DNA of 64,000 nucleotides from Bacteroidales bacterium (GCA_015061085.1 SUXG01000001.1:124001-188000), one strand, 5' to 3'; shown: positions 34,938-45,342, counted from the stretch's first letter. The notes: generated from the letters alone by a model not told the origin. Program-made: numbers and translations.

Positions 34938-36385
34938 TGGTTTTTTCTGATTTATTTTTTCTGTTTGTATTTATACCACTGTTTGCTCTATGTTATTTGA
35001 TAGGGTGTTGGTTGGATAATCGAAACGTTCAAGGCGTCGCGAAGCAAAACAATGCTTACAAGAATATGATGTTGGTGATCTTCTCGCTTGTGTTTTATGC
35101 TTGGGGAGAGCCGATTTATGTTTTTTTGATGTTGATATGTGTGTATATCAACTATTTGTCGGGATTGTGGATAGCTCGGTCTGAAGGAGGCAAACGTCGT
35201 ATGGCGTTAGTGTCCGGGCTTATTGGTAATTTGCTTATATTGGGTATATTCAAATATGCCGGATTTTTTGCTCAGGTGCTGAATGATATAGGGTTGTCGG
35301 TCGGCGTTCCACAAATATCGTTGCCAATAGGTATCAGTTTTTACACTTTTCAGTCAATCTCTTATTTGGTTGATGTCTATAGACGCGAATCGCCGGTGCA
35401 ATATAAGTTTAAAGATTTGTTATTGTATATTTCGATGTTTCCGCAGCTTGTCGCCGGTCCGATAGTTCGCTATGGTACGGTGGCTGAAGAAATTCATAAT
35501 CGTAGTGTTTCAATAAAAGATTTTTCCGATGGTGCGTTTCGTTTTCTTATCGGTCTTGGAAAGAAAGTGATATTGGCAAATCAGTTTTCGGAGATAGCTG
35601 ACCAGTTTTTGATAGATGGACTTGGGACATTGTCAACATTCGGTGCGTGGATTGGGGTATTGGCATTTACATTTCAAATATATTTTGATTTTTCCGGCTA
35701 TAGTGACATGGCGATAGGCATGGGACGATGTTTAGGATTTCATTTCAATGAAAACTTCAATCATCCTTATTGTTGCAATTCTATAACAGATTTTTGGCGA
35801 CGTTGGCACATGTCGTTGGGAAGCTTTTTCAGAGACTACGTCTATATCCCATTGGGAGGAAATCGTTCGCATCAGTCGTTGAATATAATGATAGTGTGGT
35901 TTCTGACCGGGATGTGGCATGGTGCAAGTTGGAATTTTATAATTTGGGGTCTGTATTTCGGTCTGATAGTCATGATAGAGAAATACACAATCCTAAGGAT
36001 AAAAGACAGAGTGCCGGGAGTGTTGATGCACATCTATAGTCTGTTGTTGGTTGTTGTCGGGTGGGGAATTTTCTATTTTGATGATTTTGGAAATATGACA
36101 CAATTCTTTTCGTCGTTTGTGGGCAACACAGTATATCAAAGCGATGTCATAGAACAAGGCGCACTGCTCGATAATTTTTGGCTATGGGTGGCGGCGATAG
36201 TATTCAGCCTGCCGATAAGAAGCAGAATAGTAGGGCTTGCTGACAGATTATTGCCTGGCGACAACGTTTTGAAAGGGATATTGTTTGTGTCTGCCCGAGT
36301 AACAGTGTCGGTTGCAATATTGACACTGAGTGTGGCATTGCTTGTCGGAGCGACAAATAATGCGTTCATCTACACACGTTTTTAA
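34937..36385 (+). CDS. MBOAT-family O-acyltransferase (AlgI-like)
   Basis: A 482-residue polytopic inner-membrane protein that moves acyl groups, most likely acetyl, across the membrane onto a sugar acceptor. The DltB/AlgI hallmark segment FWRRWHMSLGSFFRDYVYIP (about residues 286-305) and the essential-His segment GMWHGASWNFIIWG (about 324-337) are both intact. More than ten hydrophobic helices are visible. It overlaps the SGNH gene by one base and lies 18 bases before the DHHW gene, so the three are one operon. Confidence 0.93.
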   Translation: MVFSDLFFLFVFIPLFALCYLIGCWLDNRNVQGVAKQNNAYKNMMLVIFSLVFYAWGEPIYVFLMLICVYINYLSGLWIARSEGGKRRMALVSGLIGNLLILGIFKYAGFFAQVLNDIGLSVGVPQISLPIGISFYTFQSISYLVDVYRRESPVQYKFKDLLLYISMFPQLVAGPIVRYGTVAEEIHNRSVSIKDFSDGAFRFLIGLGKKVILANQFSEIADQFLIDGLGTLSTFGAWIGVLAFTFQIYFDFSGYSDMAIGMGRCLGFHFNENFNHPYCCNSITDFWRRWHMSLGSFFRDYVYIPLGGNRSHQSLNIMIVWFLTGMWHGASWNFIIWGLYFGLIVMIEKYTILRIKDRVPGVLMHIYSLLLVVVGWGIFYFDDFGNMTQFFSSFVGNTVYQSDVIEQGALLDNFWLWVAAIVFSLPIRSRIVGLADRLLPGDNVLKGILFVSARVTVSVAILTLSVALLVGATNNAFIYTRF

Positions 36386-36403
36386 TATAATACAGATAGA
36401 GCA

Positions 36404-37900
36404 ATGAAGGGAAGTCATATAATATTTTCAATTGTGGTGGTGGCAATGTTTGCCGGCTACACAATAGTCTTTGATACATTTCCTCGGAGTACATTTTCAG
36501 AGCTGGAAAAGCGCGATTTAGCGGCATTTCCGGAATTTACTTGGAATAAATTGTTTTCCGGCGACTATACGAAAGAGATTTCATCATGGTTTAGCGATAG
36601 TGAACCATATAGAGATATGTTTATGGCGTGGAGTATGGAGTTTGACGAAGCGAAACGTCTTTCTATTGGAGACGATGATGTCAAAATTCAGATTTCACAA
36701 GATAATGTGGCAATATCAAATTCTCAAGAAGCGTTGGGAAATGAGGTAGGTGATGAAGAATATCAGGATAGTTTGAATTTGGAGGATAATGCAAAATTGG
36801 CAAATTCCGGGATAATCATTGCCGGTAGCGGAGAAAATGTCAGAGCATTGATGATATTTGGTGGTGGGTCAAAAGGAGGAGGCGCATACGCAGAGGTGGT
36901 CAATAAGTATAAAGAAACATTTGGCTCAAAAGTAAATATTTATTCAATGACAATTCCGAATTCAATAGAATTTTATTGTCCGGAAAAGGTAAAGAAATAT
37001 TCTAATCCGCAGCGACCATTCATAGAAAATGTTCACTCATTGTTGTCATCCGGTGTAAAAGCTGTCGATGCTTATACGGCATTGCGACGCCACGCCGATG
37101 AAGATATTTATCTGCGCACCGATCATCATTGGGCTCCGCTTGGAGCTTATTATGCGGCAGAGGCTTTTGCCAAAGTGGCAGGAGTGCCATTTAAGTCGTT
37201 GGATAGTTATGATTGCAGAGTCGTTAAAAATTTTGTCGGGTCGATGTATGGTTATTCTAAGGATATATCAATAAAGAAAGCTCCTGAAGATTTTGTGTAT
37301 TATGTCCCGACGGGAGTGGATTATGCGACGACATACATAGTCTATGATGTCAACAAAAATTATCAAGTGACTCGCGAAAGCAAACCCATGTCCGGACCTT
37401 ATTTTTATAAATTTAATGATGGCTCGGGTGGAGCATATAGTACATTCATGGGTAGCGACAAGAAGTTGACAAAAGTGGAAACCTCAACAAAGAATGGGCG
37501 AAAGGTGCTTATAATAAAAGATAGCTATGGCAATGCTTTGCCGGGATATTTGTTTTATTCGTTTGAGGAGGTGCATGTGGTTGATGCTCGATATTTCACT
37601 AAAAACATGAAACGTTATGTCGAGGGGCATAAAATCACCGATATACTTTTTGCCTTTAATGTATTCAATGCTTATTCGTCGAGTTTTTCAAAAAAGGTTG
37701 AGCGTTATCTTTCTCAGCCGGATGGGACGACATATCCAGCCGATAAGACAGATGAAGAGAAGAATGACACAGTGAAATTAAATACAAAACAGCAAGAGTC
37801 TGCTGTTGAAATTGAGGATTTAGCGACGGAAAATAGTGTCGATAAATCAGAACATGCAGGAGCAAACAGTAAGAAAGAAAAGGTTGATTCGATACCATAA
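36404..37900 (+). CDS. DHHW/AlgX-like O-acetyltransferase
   Basis: A 498-residue protein with one N-terminal membrane anchor (IIFSIVVVAMFAGYTIVFD) and a periplasmic AlgX/AlgJ-type SGNH-like domain. The name-giving motif is in LRTDHHWAPLGAYYAAEA (about residues 235-252) and the candidate nucleophile Ser in VLIIKDSYGNALPGY (about 367-381). Such proteins accept acetyl from the MBOAT partner and place it on polysaccharide. A Glu/Lys-rich tail (about 445-498) is not expected in the family and looks disordered. Third gene of the cassette. Confidence 0.85.
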   Translation: MKGSHIIFSIVVVAMFAGYTIVFDTFPRSTFSELEKRDLAAFPEFTWNKLFSGDYTKEISSWFSDSEPYRDMFMAWSMEFDEAKRLSIGDDDVKIQISQDNVAISNSQEALGNEVGDEEYQDSLNLEDNAKLANSGIIIAGSGENVRALMIFGGGSKGGGAYAEVVNKYKETFGSKVNIYSMTIPNSIEFYCPEKVKKYSNPQRPFIENVHSLLSSGVKAVDAYTALRRHADEDIYLRTDHHWAPLGAYYAAEAFAKVAGVPFKSLDSYDCRVVKNFVGSMYGYSKDISIKKAPEDFVYYVPTGVDYATTYIVYDVNKNYQVTRESKPMSGPYFYKFNDGSGGAYSTFMGSDKKLTKVETSTKNGRKVLIIKDSYGNALPGYLFYSFEEVHVVDARYFTKNMKRYVEGHKITDILFAFNVFNAYSSSFSKKVERYLSQPDGTTYPADKTDEEKNDTVKLNTKQQESAVEIEDLATENSVDKSEHAGANSKKEKVDSIP

Positions 37901-37914
37901 AAAGGCATTATGCT

Positions 37915-37945
37915 TTTGCCAATTGTGGATTTTGTTGTAAATTCG
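37915..37945 (+). promoter_or_regulatory. possible promoter of the DUF2723 gene
   Basis: TTTG at 37915-37918, 19 bases, then TAAATTCG at 37938-37945, one base off the consensus. Confidence 0.45.
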
Positions 37946-37965
37946 CAGAAAATAGAGTGTTCAAA

Positions 37966-40900
37966 ATGATTTCAGAGCGCATATATAGGCTGATAGATAA
38001 AATTGCAGGCTTGACGGTTTTCATAATCGCCATGCTTACTTATATGTTGACGCTTGAGCCTACGGTTTCATATTGGGATTGTGGGGAATATGTGGCACAG
38101 GCAGCGATGCTTGAAGTGGGGCATCCTCCGGGAAATCCGATTTTCATGTTGGCAGGCAGAGTTTTCTGCAATTTCGCATCAGATGCTACGCAATTTGCTT
38201 TGATGGTAAATGCAATGAGTGGAGTCTTAAGCGCACTGACGATATTGCTTTTGTTTTGGACGATAACGATGTTGGTTTCTCGTTTTTGCAAGAAAGAAAG
38301 AGGGTATTCTCTTGCATCTGTGATTGCAGTAATTGGCAGTGGTGTAGTGGGTTCGTTGGCTTATACATGGAGCGATACCTTTTGGTTTTCTGCAGTTGAA
38401 GCAGAAGTCTATGCTTTTTCGTCTTTTTGCACAGCGTTGGTTGTGTGGCTTGCTTTGAAGTGGGAACAATGTGCAGATAATTCTCACTCGGACCGTTATT
38501 TGATTCTTATAGCATACGTGATAGGAGTTTCGGTAGCAGTACATCTTCTGAATTTATTGTGTATTCCGGCTATTGCGCTGATATTTGCTTATCGCAAGAG
38601 ACAACGTCTTAGTGCAATTCAAGTTTTAGGAGTCCTATTGCTTTCGTTTGCGATTGTCGGATTGATACTTTTTGGTTTGGTGCCTGGATTTATCAAGGTT
38701 GCTCAGCTGGTAGAGTTGTTGTGTGTCAATACATTGCAGATGCCTTTTAATAGTGGTGTGTTTGTGTATGTTGTGCTGCTTATGTCGTTGATGATATGGG
38801 CGTTATGGGAATTAAATTCGCAACGTTCTTCACAGAGAATACGTCTTTCGGTATTTTTATCTGTTGCTGTTTCCGGAATGTTGTGTATTGGTAGTCCGGT
38901 GATGATGATGTTGTTGCTTGCAATATGGGGTGTATGGATTTTTCTTGTGGTTAGGAGAATAAATGTGCGTATCTACAACGTAATCGTGTGGAGCATATTT
39001 GTAATATTTATCGGTTATTCGAGTTATGGCGTTATTTTGATACGAGCAAATGCAAATCCTCCGATGAATCAGAATGCGGTCGATAATTTGTTTTCTTTGG
39101 CATCATATCTTAACAGAGAGCAATACAAGGCTCATCCGTTGTTGTATGGTCCTACACCATTCTCAGAACGCATAAAAATAGAAAAAGAGACAATCGATAC
39201 CATCTCGGGAGAAAGCGACTACAGCTACAAATACTATTACAAGAAACAGGGAAAACCAAAATTCATAAAAGGACAGTATGGACTCCTACCTCGTCTGAAT
39301 AGCGGATTTGCTACTATTGAAGATTCTGCTCGTAACTCGCAATTGATAGCTCGTGGAGGAGATTGTTATTTATTCAATGATTATGAGTATGAGTATGTGA
39401 CAACGCCTGAGTTGAATATGATTTTACCTCGAATATTCAGTGCGTCTCACATTGATGATTATCGAGGTTGGACAGGTATGACTCCAGAAAATATGGATAG
39501 TGTAGAGGTGACAGACGCCGTTACAGAGAGTGGTGAATATGTGGTGATGGCAGATGCTTTGACCGGAGAGAGGACTGCACGTCGCTTGCCAAAGCCGACG
39601 TTTATTCAGAATATGAGTTATCTCTTCGGCTATCAGATGGGCTATATGTATATGCGCTATTTCATGTGGAATTTCTGCGGCCGTCAGAATGACCTACAAA
39701 GTCAGGGGCAGGCCGATGCCGGAAACTTTATCACAGGATTTCCTCTTGCTGATGATGCTATGCTTGGCAAACAATCGTTGATGCCCGATGATATAGGTCA
39801 TGGCAATAGAGGTAATAATCGATACTATATGTTGCCGTTGCTATTAGGTATCTTAGGTATAGTATGGCAATGTCGAAAGGGGAAAGAAGGACGTCGTCAA
39901 GCCATTATGACTTTTGTCCTTTTCTTTATGACAGGGATTGCGATAGTGATTTATCTTAATCAGACACCGGGCGAACCACGTGAGCGTGATTATGCGTTTG
40001 CCGGCTCATTCTATGCGTTTGCTATTTGGATCGGTGTAGGAGTGATGATGATCGGCAAGTGGGTAGGGCAAATCTTCGATAGATTTGCTTTAAAAAGCCA
40101 TTATGCAGCAATGTTCGCTGTCGCTATCTGTTTGGTTGTGCCTTTGCAGATGTTGTCGCAGACAGCTGATGACCATGATAGAAGCGGACGAAAAGCAGCA
40201 AGAGATTATGCTGTCAACTATCTCGAGAGTCTTGAGCCGAACGCAATACTTTTTCTTAATGGCGATAATTTTACGTTTCCGCTATGGTATGCTCAAGAAG
40301 TGGAAGGTATTCGTCGCGATGTCAGAATAATCAATCTTGCTTATCTGACGACTGATTGGTATGCGGCGCAGTTGATGCAACCGGCATACGAAGCAGACCC
40401 TGTGCCGACAATAGCCGAGCCAAAAGATATCGCAATGCGACGACGTTCGATTGTTTATTTCTTCGATTGTGATTCTTCGCCGGTTGACGCATTGACGTCT
40501 TTGCGCGAAATATATTCAGATTCAGCTATTTGCAACAATCGTTTACAGCCACAAGTAAAACATCCGGTGGTGACAATTCCCTTGGATAGGCGTGCGCTTG
40601 TGGATGTAGGGATGGTGTTCGCTGAAGATACAGTAGATTTGCCGTCGTGCATCACTATCGACATGAGAAAAATATTGTCAGGAAGAACAAGCCACATTCG
40701 TATGGATGAATTGTTGATGCTTGATATTATTTCCACTAATGCAGCAGAAGGGTGGAAACGACCGATTTATTGGACTAATATATGTCGAGGCAAAGAGTTA
40801 CTTGGTTTTACTCCTTATCTGCGACAAGAGGGCATGGCATATCGTTTAACTCCGATTTCGCGCTTGGGTAATATCAGTATTGACGCAGAACGCACGTTGC

Positions 40901-41691
40901 GAGCAGTGGAAAAATTCCAATGGGGAGGTGCTGATGCAGATAAGGTGCCGTATTTTGACGACACAAACGGTAAGATGCTATCCTATCAGCGTAGAATGTT
41001 GGCAGAACTTGCCAATACATTAATTGACGAGGCTAAGTCTGAACCAGAAAATCGTAAAATCAAGGCGCAGAAAGCATTAGAGGTGCTTAATGTGATTGAG
41101 GAAAAACTTCCACAAAAGGCTTATCGCTACATGATGTATATGAAAAATTATGTACCTAAGAATGAGGCGATAGAAATAGGTCAGGCCTACATCGAACTTG
41201 CCGGATTGCTTGATGATGTCAGTCTGGAATATAAAGGATTAGAGGTGTTGAAAGAAGCGGTGAGTCATGCAGCTGACTACTATCGTTACTATCATTCTTT
41301 AGGTAAACGAGCTATCTATACAACAAGCAACACCGGATTGACAGCACGCAATTTCTTTATGACAATCGATGCCTATTGCAGAGCCGGCGGTGATATGTCG
41401 CAACTTGAATCTTTGCCGGAACTGAAAGGAATAGATTTAGCGACAGCCGAAAATAATTGGAAACTCTATTATACCAGACAGACACTATTGAATGATGCGC
41501 GAGCACTTACATCGTTGTCTTTGATGTCGGAAAAGGAGCGATTGCTCCAATCATCAGAGTTATTACGTGCTGATTCTACAATGTCGCAACGCATAGAACG
41601 GTATGTCGAATTAGGGGGTACGATTGAGAAATTGAAGACTTTTGCGGAATTTTCGGAGTTTCCGTTTGAGAAATATATGATTATTGAATAG
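37966..41691 (+). CDS. DUF2723 protein, GT-C-type membrane glycosyltransferase
   Basis: A 1241-residue protein from the ATG at 37966 (a GTG three codons upstream is possible). The first 350 residues and a segment near 610-730 hold about eleven membrane helices; the rest is soluble. The N-terminal TYMLTLEPTVSYWDCGEYVA and the loop GHPPGNPIFMLAGRVF are the DUF2723 signature, in which an Asp (WDCGE) sits in the first external loop as in GT-C enzymes that use polyprenyl-phosphate sugars. NQTPGEPRERDYAFAGSFYA is a second conserved stretch. The C-terminal 450 residues are helical. Members are linked to protein or surface O-glycosylation in Bacteroidetes; the sugar is unknown. Confidence 0.85.
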   Translation: MISERIYRLIDKIAGLTVFIIAMLTYMLTLEPTVSYWDCGEYVAQAAMLEVGHPPGNPIFMLAGRVFCNFASDATQFALMVNAMSGVLSALTILLLFWTITMLVSRFCKKERGYSLASVIAVIGSGVVGSLAYTWSDTFWFSAVEAEVYAFSSFCTALVVWLALKWEQCADNSHSDRYLILIAYVIGVSVAVHLLNLLCIPAIALIFAYRKRQRLSAIQVLGVLLLSFAIVGLILFGLVPGFIKVAQLVELLCVNTLQMPFNSGVFVYVVLLMSLMIWALWELNSQRSSQRIRLSVFLSVAVSGMLCIGSPVMMMLLLAIWGVWIFLVVRRINVRIYNVIVWSIFVIFIGYSSYGVILIRANANPPMNQNAVDNLFSLASYLNREQYKAHPLLYGPTPFSERIKIEKETIDTISGESDYSYKYYYKKQGKPKFIKGQYGLLPRLNSGFATIEDSARNSQLIARGGDCYLFNDYEYEYVTTPELNMILPRIFSASHIDDYRGWTGMTPENMDSVEVTDAVTESGEYVVMADALTGERTARRLPKPTFIQNMSYLFGYQMGYMYMRYFMWNFCGRQNDLQSQGQADAGNFITGFPLADDAMLGKQSLMPDDIGHGNRGNNRYYMLPLLLGILGIVWQCRKGKEGRRQAIMTFVLFFMTGIAIVIYLNQTPGEPRERDYAFAGSFYAFAIWIGVGVMMIGKWVGQIFDRFALKSHYAAMFAVAICLVVPLQMLSQTADDHDRSGRKAARDYAVNYLESLEPNAILFLNGDNFTFPLWYAQEVEGIRRDVRIINLAYLTTDWYAAQLMQPAYEADPVPTIAEPKDIAMRRRSIVYFFDCDSSPVDALTSLREIYSDSAICNNRLQPQVKHPVVTIPLDRRALVDVGMVFAEDTVDLPSCITIDMRKILSGRTSHIRMDELLMLDIISTNAAEGWKRPIYWTNICRGKELLGFTPYLRQEGMAYRLTPISRLGNISIDAERTLRAVEKFQWGGADADKVPYFDDTNGKMLSYQRRMLAELANTLIDEAKSEPENRKIKAQKALEVLNVIEEKLPQKAYRYMMYMKNYVPKNEAIEIGQAYIELAGLLDDVSLEYKGLEVLKEAVSHAADYYRYYHSLGKRAIYTTSNTGLTARNFFMTIDAYCRAGGDMSQLESLPELKGIDLATAENNWKLYYTRQTLLNDARALTSLSLMSEKERLLQSSELLRADSTMSQRIERYVELGGTIEKLKTFAEFSEFPFEKYMIIE

Positions 41692-41722
41692 AGATTAGTG
41701 TAGAATTTATTTTTGAGTGGAT

Positions 41723-43099
41723 ATGGGCATGACTTCGCTTCAAAGGCTGAAAATATGGTCAGCGTATAAAAACGAATATAAGATACTTTTGCGATTAGGC
41801 TTGCCGGTGTTAATCACCGAAATAGGTAAAATAGTGGTCAGTTTTGCCGATACAATGATGGTCGGAGCATACGGCACAAAAGAACTTGCCGCTGCTGCGT
41901 TTGTAAATAATTTTTTCGTCGTAGCGATAGTGATGCTGATTGGCTTTGCCGCCGGTGCGACACCTTTGTTTGGTGCATTGTATAGCCAAAAGAAGAACCT
42001 TGAAATGGGGCAAACCATCAGAGTGTCGCTGCAACTCAATGCCATTGCTGGAGTTGTGTTTACTGTTGTAATGGGTGTTGTGTATTTCTTTCTCGATCGA
42101 ATGGGCCAACCCGAAGAGTTGCTCTCGCTGATACGTTCATACTATCTGATTGTGCTTGCATCGCTTATACCGATGGCTATCTTCAATTGTTTTCAGCAAC
42201 TTGCCAACGGTGTCAATGATACAGCTATGCCGATGTGGGTGATGCTTGGCATGAATGTGCTCAACATTGTTGGTAATTATATACTGATATTTGGTTGTTG
42301 GGGTTTCCCGGAATTGGGCTTGGTTGGGGCAGGGGTGAGTACCTTGTTTGCTCGTCTTGTCGGAGCTGTGGTGATTACGATAATCGTTCTGCGTTCTCGT
42401 CGTTATAGCATCTATTATCAAGGGTTGATGTCTAAAGTCCCATTGTCAAAGGAGCGCAAGCATGCTCTGAAAATTGCCGTTCCGGTGATGCTGCAAAATG
42501 GTATAGAGTGTGTGTTATGGTCATTTGGTGCTGTGGTGTGTGGATGGTTTGGTACGTTTCAATTAGCCGGCTATCAAGTGGTCATTACGATCAGCCAATT
42601 AGGCTTTATGACTTATCTGAGTTTTGGTGTCGCTGTTTCGATTCGTGTAGCCAACTATATGGGTATCAACGATCTTGTCGCAATACGACGTATTTCTTCT
42701 GCCGGATTGCATATAAATCTGTTGCTTGCCACAATTGCTTGTGCGATATTCATAGTCGGATCGGAGCATTTGCTTGGGTTGTTTACACAAGATGCTGATG
42801 TGATATCTGTGGGGTTGGCACTCATTCCGCCGTTGGTGCTTTATCAGTATGGCGATGCAGTGCAGATCACTTACGCCAATGCACTCAGAGGGACATCTCA
42901 TGTCGCTCCGTTGTTATGGATTTCGATGGTATGCTACTTATGTGTGGGTGTGCCTTTGCAATTATTGTTGGCAACGACTTTCGGTCTGAAAAGTATCGGT
43001 GTATATTATAGTTTTTCAGGAGCTCTATTCCTTGCGGCAATTCTTCTTATATGGGCATTCCGTCGCACTCTGAAACTTCATCGGCAATCTCACTATTAG
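41723..43099 (+). CDS. MATE-family multidrug/organic cation exporter
   Basis: A twelve-helix inner-membrane antiporter of 458 residues. The N-terminal repeat shows GLPVLITEIGKIVVSFADTM (about 23-42), with the polar residues typical of helix 1, and the pseudo-symmetric second half starts at ALKIAVPVMLQNGIECVL (about 250). GYQVVITISQLGFM and the C-terminal FRRTLKLHRQ are in line with the NorM/DinF group. A GTG two codons upstream (41717) is an alternative start. It lies 31 bases after the DUF2723 gene in the same direction and may be read from it; a large repeat region follows. Confidence 0.9.
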   Translation: MGMTSLQRLKIWSAYKNEYKILLRLGLPVLITEIGKIVVSFADTMMVGAYGTKELAAAAFVNNFFVVAIVMLIGFAAGATPLFGALYSQKKNLEMGQTIRVSLQLNAIAGVVFTVVMGVVYFFLDRMGQPEELLSLIRSYYLIVLASLIPMAIFNCFQQLANGVNDTAMPMWVMLGMNVLNIVGNYILIFGCWGFPELGLVGAGVSTLFARLVGAVVITIIVLRSRRYSIYYQGLMSKVPLSKERKHALKIAVPVMLQNGIECVLWSFGAVVCGWFGTFQLAGYQVVITISQLGFMTYLSFGVAVSIRVANYMGINDLVAIRRISSAGLHINLLLATIACAIFIVGSEHLLGLFTQDADVISVGLALIPPLVLYQYGDAVQITYANALRGTSHVAPLLWISMVCYLCVGVPLQLLLATTFGLKSIGVYYSFSGALFLAAILLIWAFRRTLKLHRQSHY

Positions 43100-43120
43100 G
43101 ATAGTTTTGTGATACAACCT

Positions 43121-43370
43121 GCATAAACGGCTCTCGGCATAGTCAAAATCTAAAAACTTCGTTTTTTGTTTTGCACTCTGCTTTCGTTTGCTTAACTTTA
43201 AATAAGTTCTGCTGCACTCGGCATAAACCAAATTGAAACAAGTTTCATTTGGTATTCTGCGCTCGTTTGCTTAACTTTGGCGTTGCCCAAGTTAGGCGGC
43301 GGTTCGGAAAAATTGCAAACAAGTTTGCTTTTTCGCTCACCTTGCACTAACTTTGCATAAATTTGGTTAA
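43121..43370 (+). repeat. tandem promoter-bearing intergenic repeat (three modules)
   Basis: Three consecutive modules about 77 bases apart each hold a TTTG and a TAACTTT(G/A): 43170-43173 with 43193-43200 (19 between), 43248-43251 with 43272-43279 (20 between) and 43324-43327 with 43348-43355 (20 between). In modules 2 and 3 the TTTG lies in the right arm of a small palindrome (near 43229-43252; GCAAAC-AA-GTTTGC at 43314-43327). CGTTTGCTTAACTTT is shared by modules 1 and 2 and, reversed, by the DNA upstream of gldE. No gene fits here; the last module is the natural promoter of the ABC exporter gene. Confidence 0.8.
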
Positions 43371-43464
43371 TAGTAGATTTTTGTGTTGTAAGATGTCGCT
43401 GTCGGAACAGGTCGAATATGGCAAGTTTTTCAACGTGAAAGTCACGATTTTAAGATAATAATAA

Positions 43465-45303
43465 GTGAAAGATTTTTTTGTCCTTTTACGTAGATTTGTG
43501 GCTCCGTATAAGTGGAACGTGATATTGAATATCGTGTTCAATCTTCTTGCGGCGTTTATGACTCTGTTTTCATTTGCCTTTATTGTGCCTATTTTGCAAA
43601 TGCTTTTTCAAATCGATAATACTCATTATGAGTATATGATGTGGGGCGCAGGCTCGTTTAAGGATGTTGCTGTCAATAATTTTTATTATTATACGCAGGT
43701 TGTAATAGAAAGTCATGGGGCGTCTGTGGCGTTGGCTTGCTTGGCAACTATGCTTGTGGTAATGACTTTGCTTAAGGTCGGAGTCACATATCTCAGTTCT
43801 TATTTTATAATACCGATGCGCAATGGCATCGTGCGCGACATTCGCAATAAGATGTATGATAAAATAGTCAGTTTGCCGATAGGCTTTTTTACATCCGAGC
43901 GCAAAGGTGACGTAATGGCTCGCATCTCAGGAGATGTCACCGAAATAGAGGTTTCGGTGATGGCATCGCTCGATATGTTGTTTAAAAATCCGGTGATGAT
44001 TATTGCCTGTTTGGTTATGATGATTGTGGTGAGTTGGGAACTGACGCTTTTTGTGCTTGTATTGCTTCCGATTGCAGGCTACATAATGGGCAAAGTGGGA
44101 AGCAGGCTCAAGCGTAAGTCGCTTGAGGCACAACAACAATGGGGGCAAATTCTATCGACTACGGAAGAGACATTAGGCGGATTGCGTATTATAAAGGCTT
44201 TTAACGCAGAGAAAAAAATGGAGAGCCGTTTTCATGGCGAGACACAATGGTTCTACAAAATATCAAATGCTATTCAGCGTCGTCACTCGTTGGCTCATCC
44301 GATGAGCGAATTTTTGGGTACTGCTGCAATATCGATTCTTCTATGGTTTGGCGGAACATTGATACTTTCGGGTGATAGCACGATTGATGCTGCCGGGTTT
44401 ATTTACTATATGGTCATTTTCTATAGCATCATTAATCCGGCAAAAGATTTGTCGAAAGCCGGCTACTCGATCCAAAAGGGTATGGCATCAATGGAGCGTA
44501 TCGACAAAATTTTAGGTGCAGAAAATCCTATATGCGATCCCGAAAAGCCTCTCGATCTGAGTGTCATAGAGCCACAGAAAGCGCCTATATCGTTTAAAAA
44601 TGTAGTGTTCAGTTATGATGGTGAGCATTGTGTTGTCGATGATGTGTCGCTTGAAGTTCCTGCCGGAAAGACAATAGCAATTGTAGGTCAGTCAGGTTCT
44701 GGAAAATCGACGTTGGTTGACCTATTGCCTCGTTTTTGGGATGTCGATTCAGGATCGATCGAGATTGGAGGAGTTGATATTAAGGATTTTAAAGTCAAAG
44801 AGTTACGCTCAATGATGGGAAATGTCAATCAAGAAGCGATTCTCTTTAATGACTCTTTTTATAACAATATCACATTTGGTGTTGGAAATGCTACTCAGCA
44901 AGAGGTGGAGGCTGCGGCACGAATAGCTAATGCTCATGAATTCATAATGGAAACTCCCGAGGGCTACCAAACAAATATCGGCGATCGAGGGTGTAAACTT
45001 TCGGGGGGTCAGCGACAACGTCTGAGTATAGCTCGTGCTATTTTGAAAAACCCACCGATTCTGATTCTTGACGAAGCAACATCTGCTCTCGACACAGAGA
45101 GTGAACGCTTGGTGCAAGAAGCTTTAGAACGACTAATGAAAAATCGAACGACTTTGGTTATCGCTCATCGCTTATCGACCATAGTCAATGCCGATATGAT
45201 ATGTGTGATGAATCAAGGAAAAATTGTAGAACGAGGCTCGCATGAGCAATTGCTCGCGCTCAATGGATTTTATAAACGCCTCGTCGATATGCAGAAATTT
45301 TAG
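43465..45303 (+). CDS. ABC exporter, fused permease and ATPase
   Basis: A 612-residue half-transporter that works as a homodimer or heterodimer, MsbA-like. Six membrane helices (about residues 15-320) precede the nucleotide-binding domain: Walker A GQSGSGKST (about 409-417), signature LSGGQRQRLSIARA (about 512-525), Walker B ILILDEATSALD (about 532-543) and the His-loop VIAHRLSTI (about 565-573). The start is GTG at 43465; no upstream ATG is in frame. Its leader begins at the tandem promoter repeat. Lipid or lipopeptide export is likely; MsbA function is possible but not shown. Confidence 0.92.
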   Translation: MKDFFVLLRRFVAPYKWNVILNIVFNLLAAFMTLFSFAFIVPILQMLFQIDNTHYEYMMWGAGSFKDVAVNNFYYYTQVVIESHGASVALACLATMLVVMTLLKVGVTYLSSYFIIPMRNGIVRDIRNKMYDKIVSLPIGFFTSERKGDVMARISGDVTEIEVSVMASLDMLFKNPVMIIACLVMMIVVSWELTLFVLVLLPIAGYIMGKVGSRLKRKSLEAQQQWGQILSTTEETLGGLRIIKAFNAEKKMESRFHGETQWFYKISNAIQRRHSLAHPMSEFLGTAAISILLWFGGTLILSGDSTIDAAGFIYYMVIFYSIINPAKDLSKAGYSIQKGMASMERIDKILGAENPICDPEKPLDLSVIEPQKAPISFKNVVFSYDGEHCVVDDVSLEVPAGKTIAIVGQSGSGKSTLVDLLPRFWDVDSGSIEIGGVDIKDFKVKELRSMMGNVNQEAILFNDSFYNNITFGVGNATQQEVEAAARIANAHEFIMETPEGYQTNIGDRGCKLSGGQRQRLSIARAILKNPPILILDEATSALDTESERLVQEALERLMKNRTTLVIAHRLSTIVNADMICVMNQGKIVERGSHEQLLALNGFYKRLVDMQKF

Positions 45304-45342
45304 TAAAAACTACAACCTCTATAATAATGTAAATTACAGATT

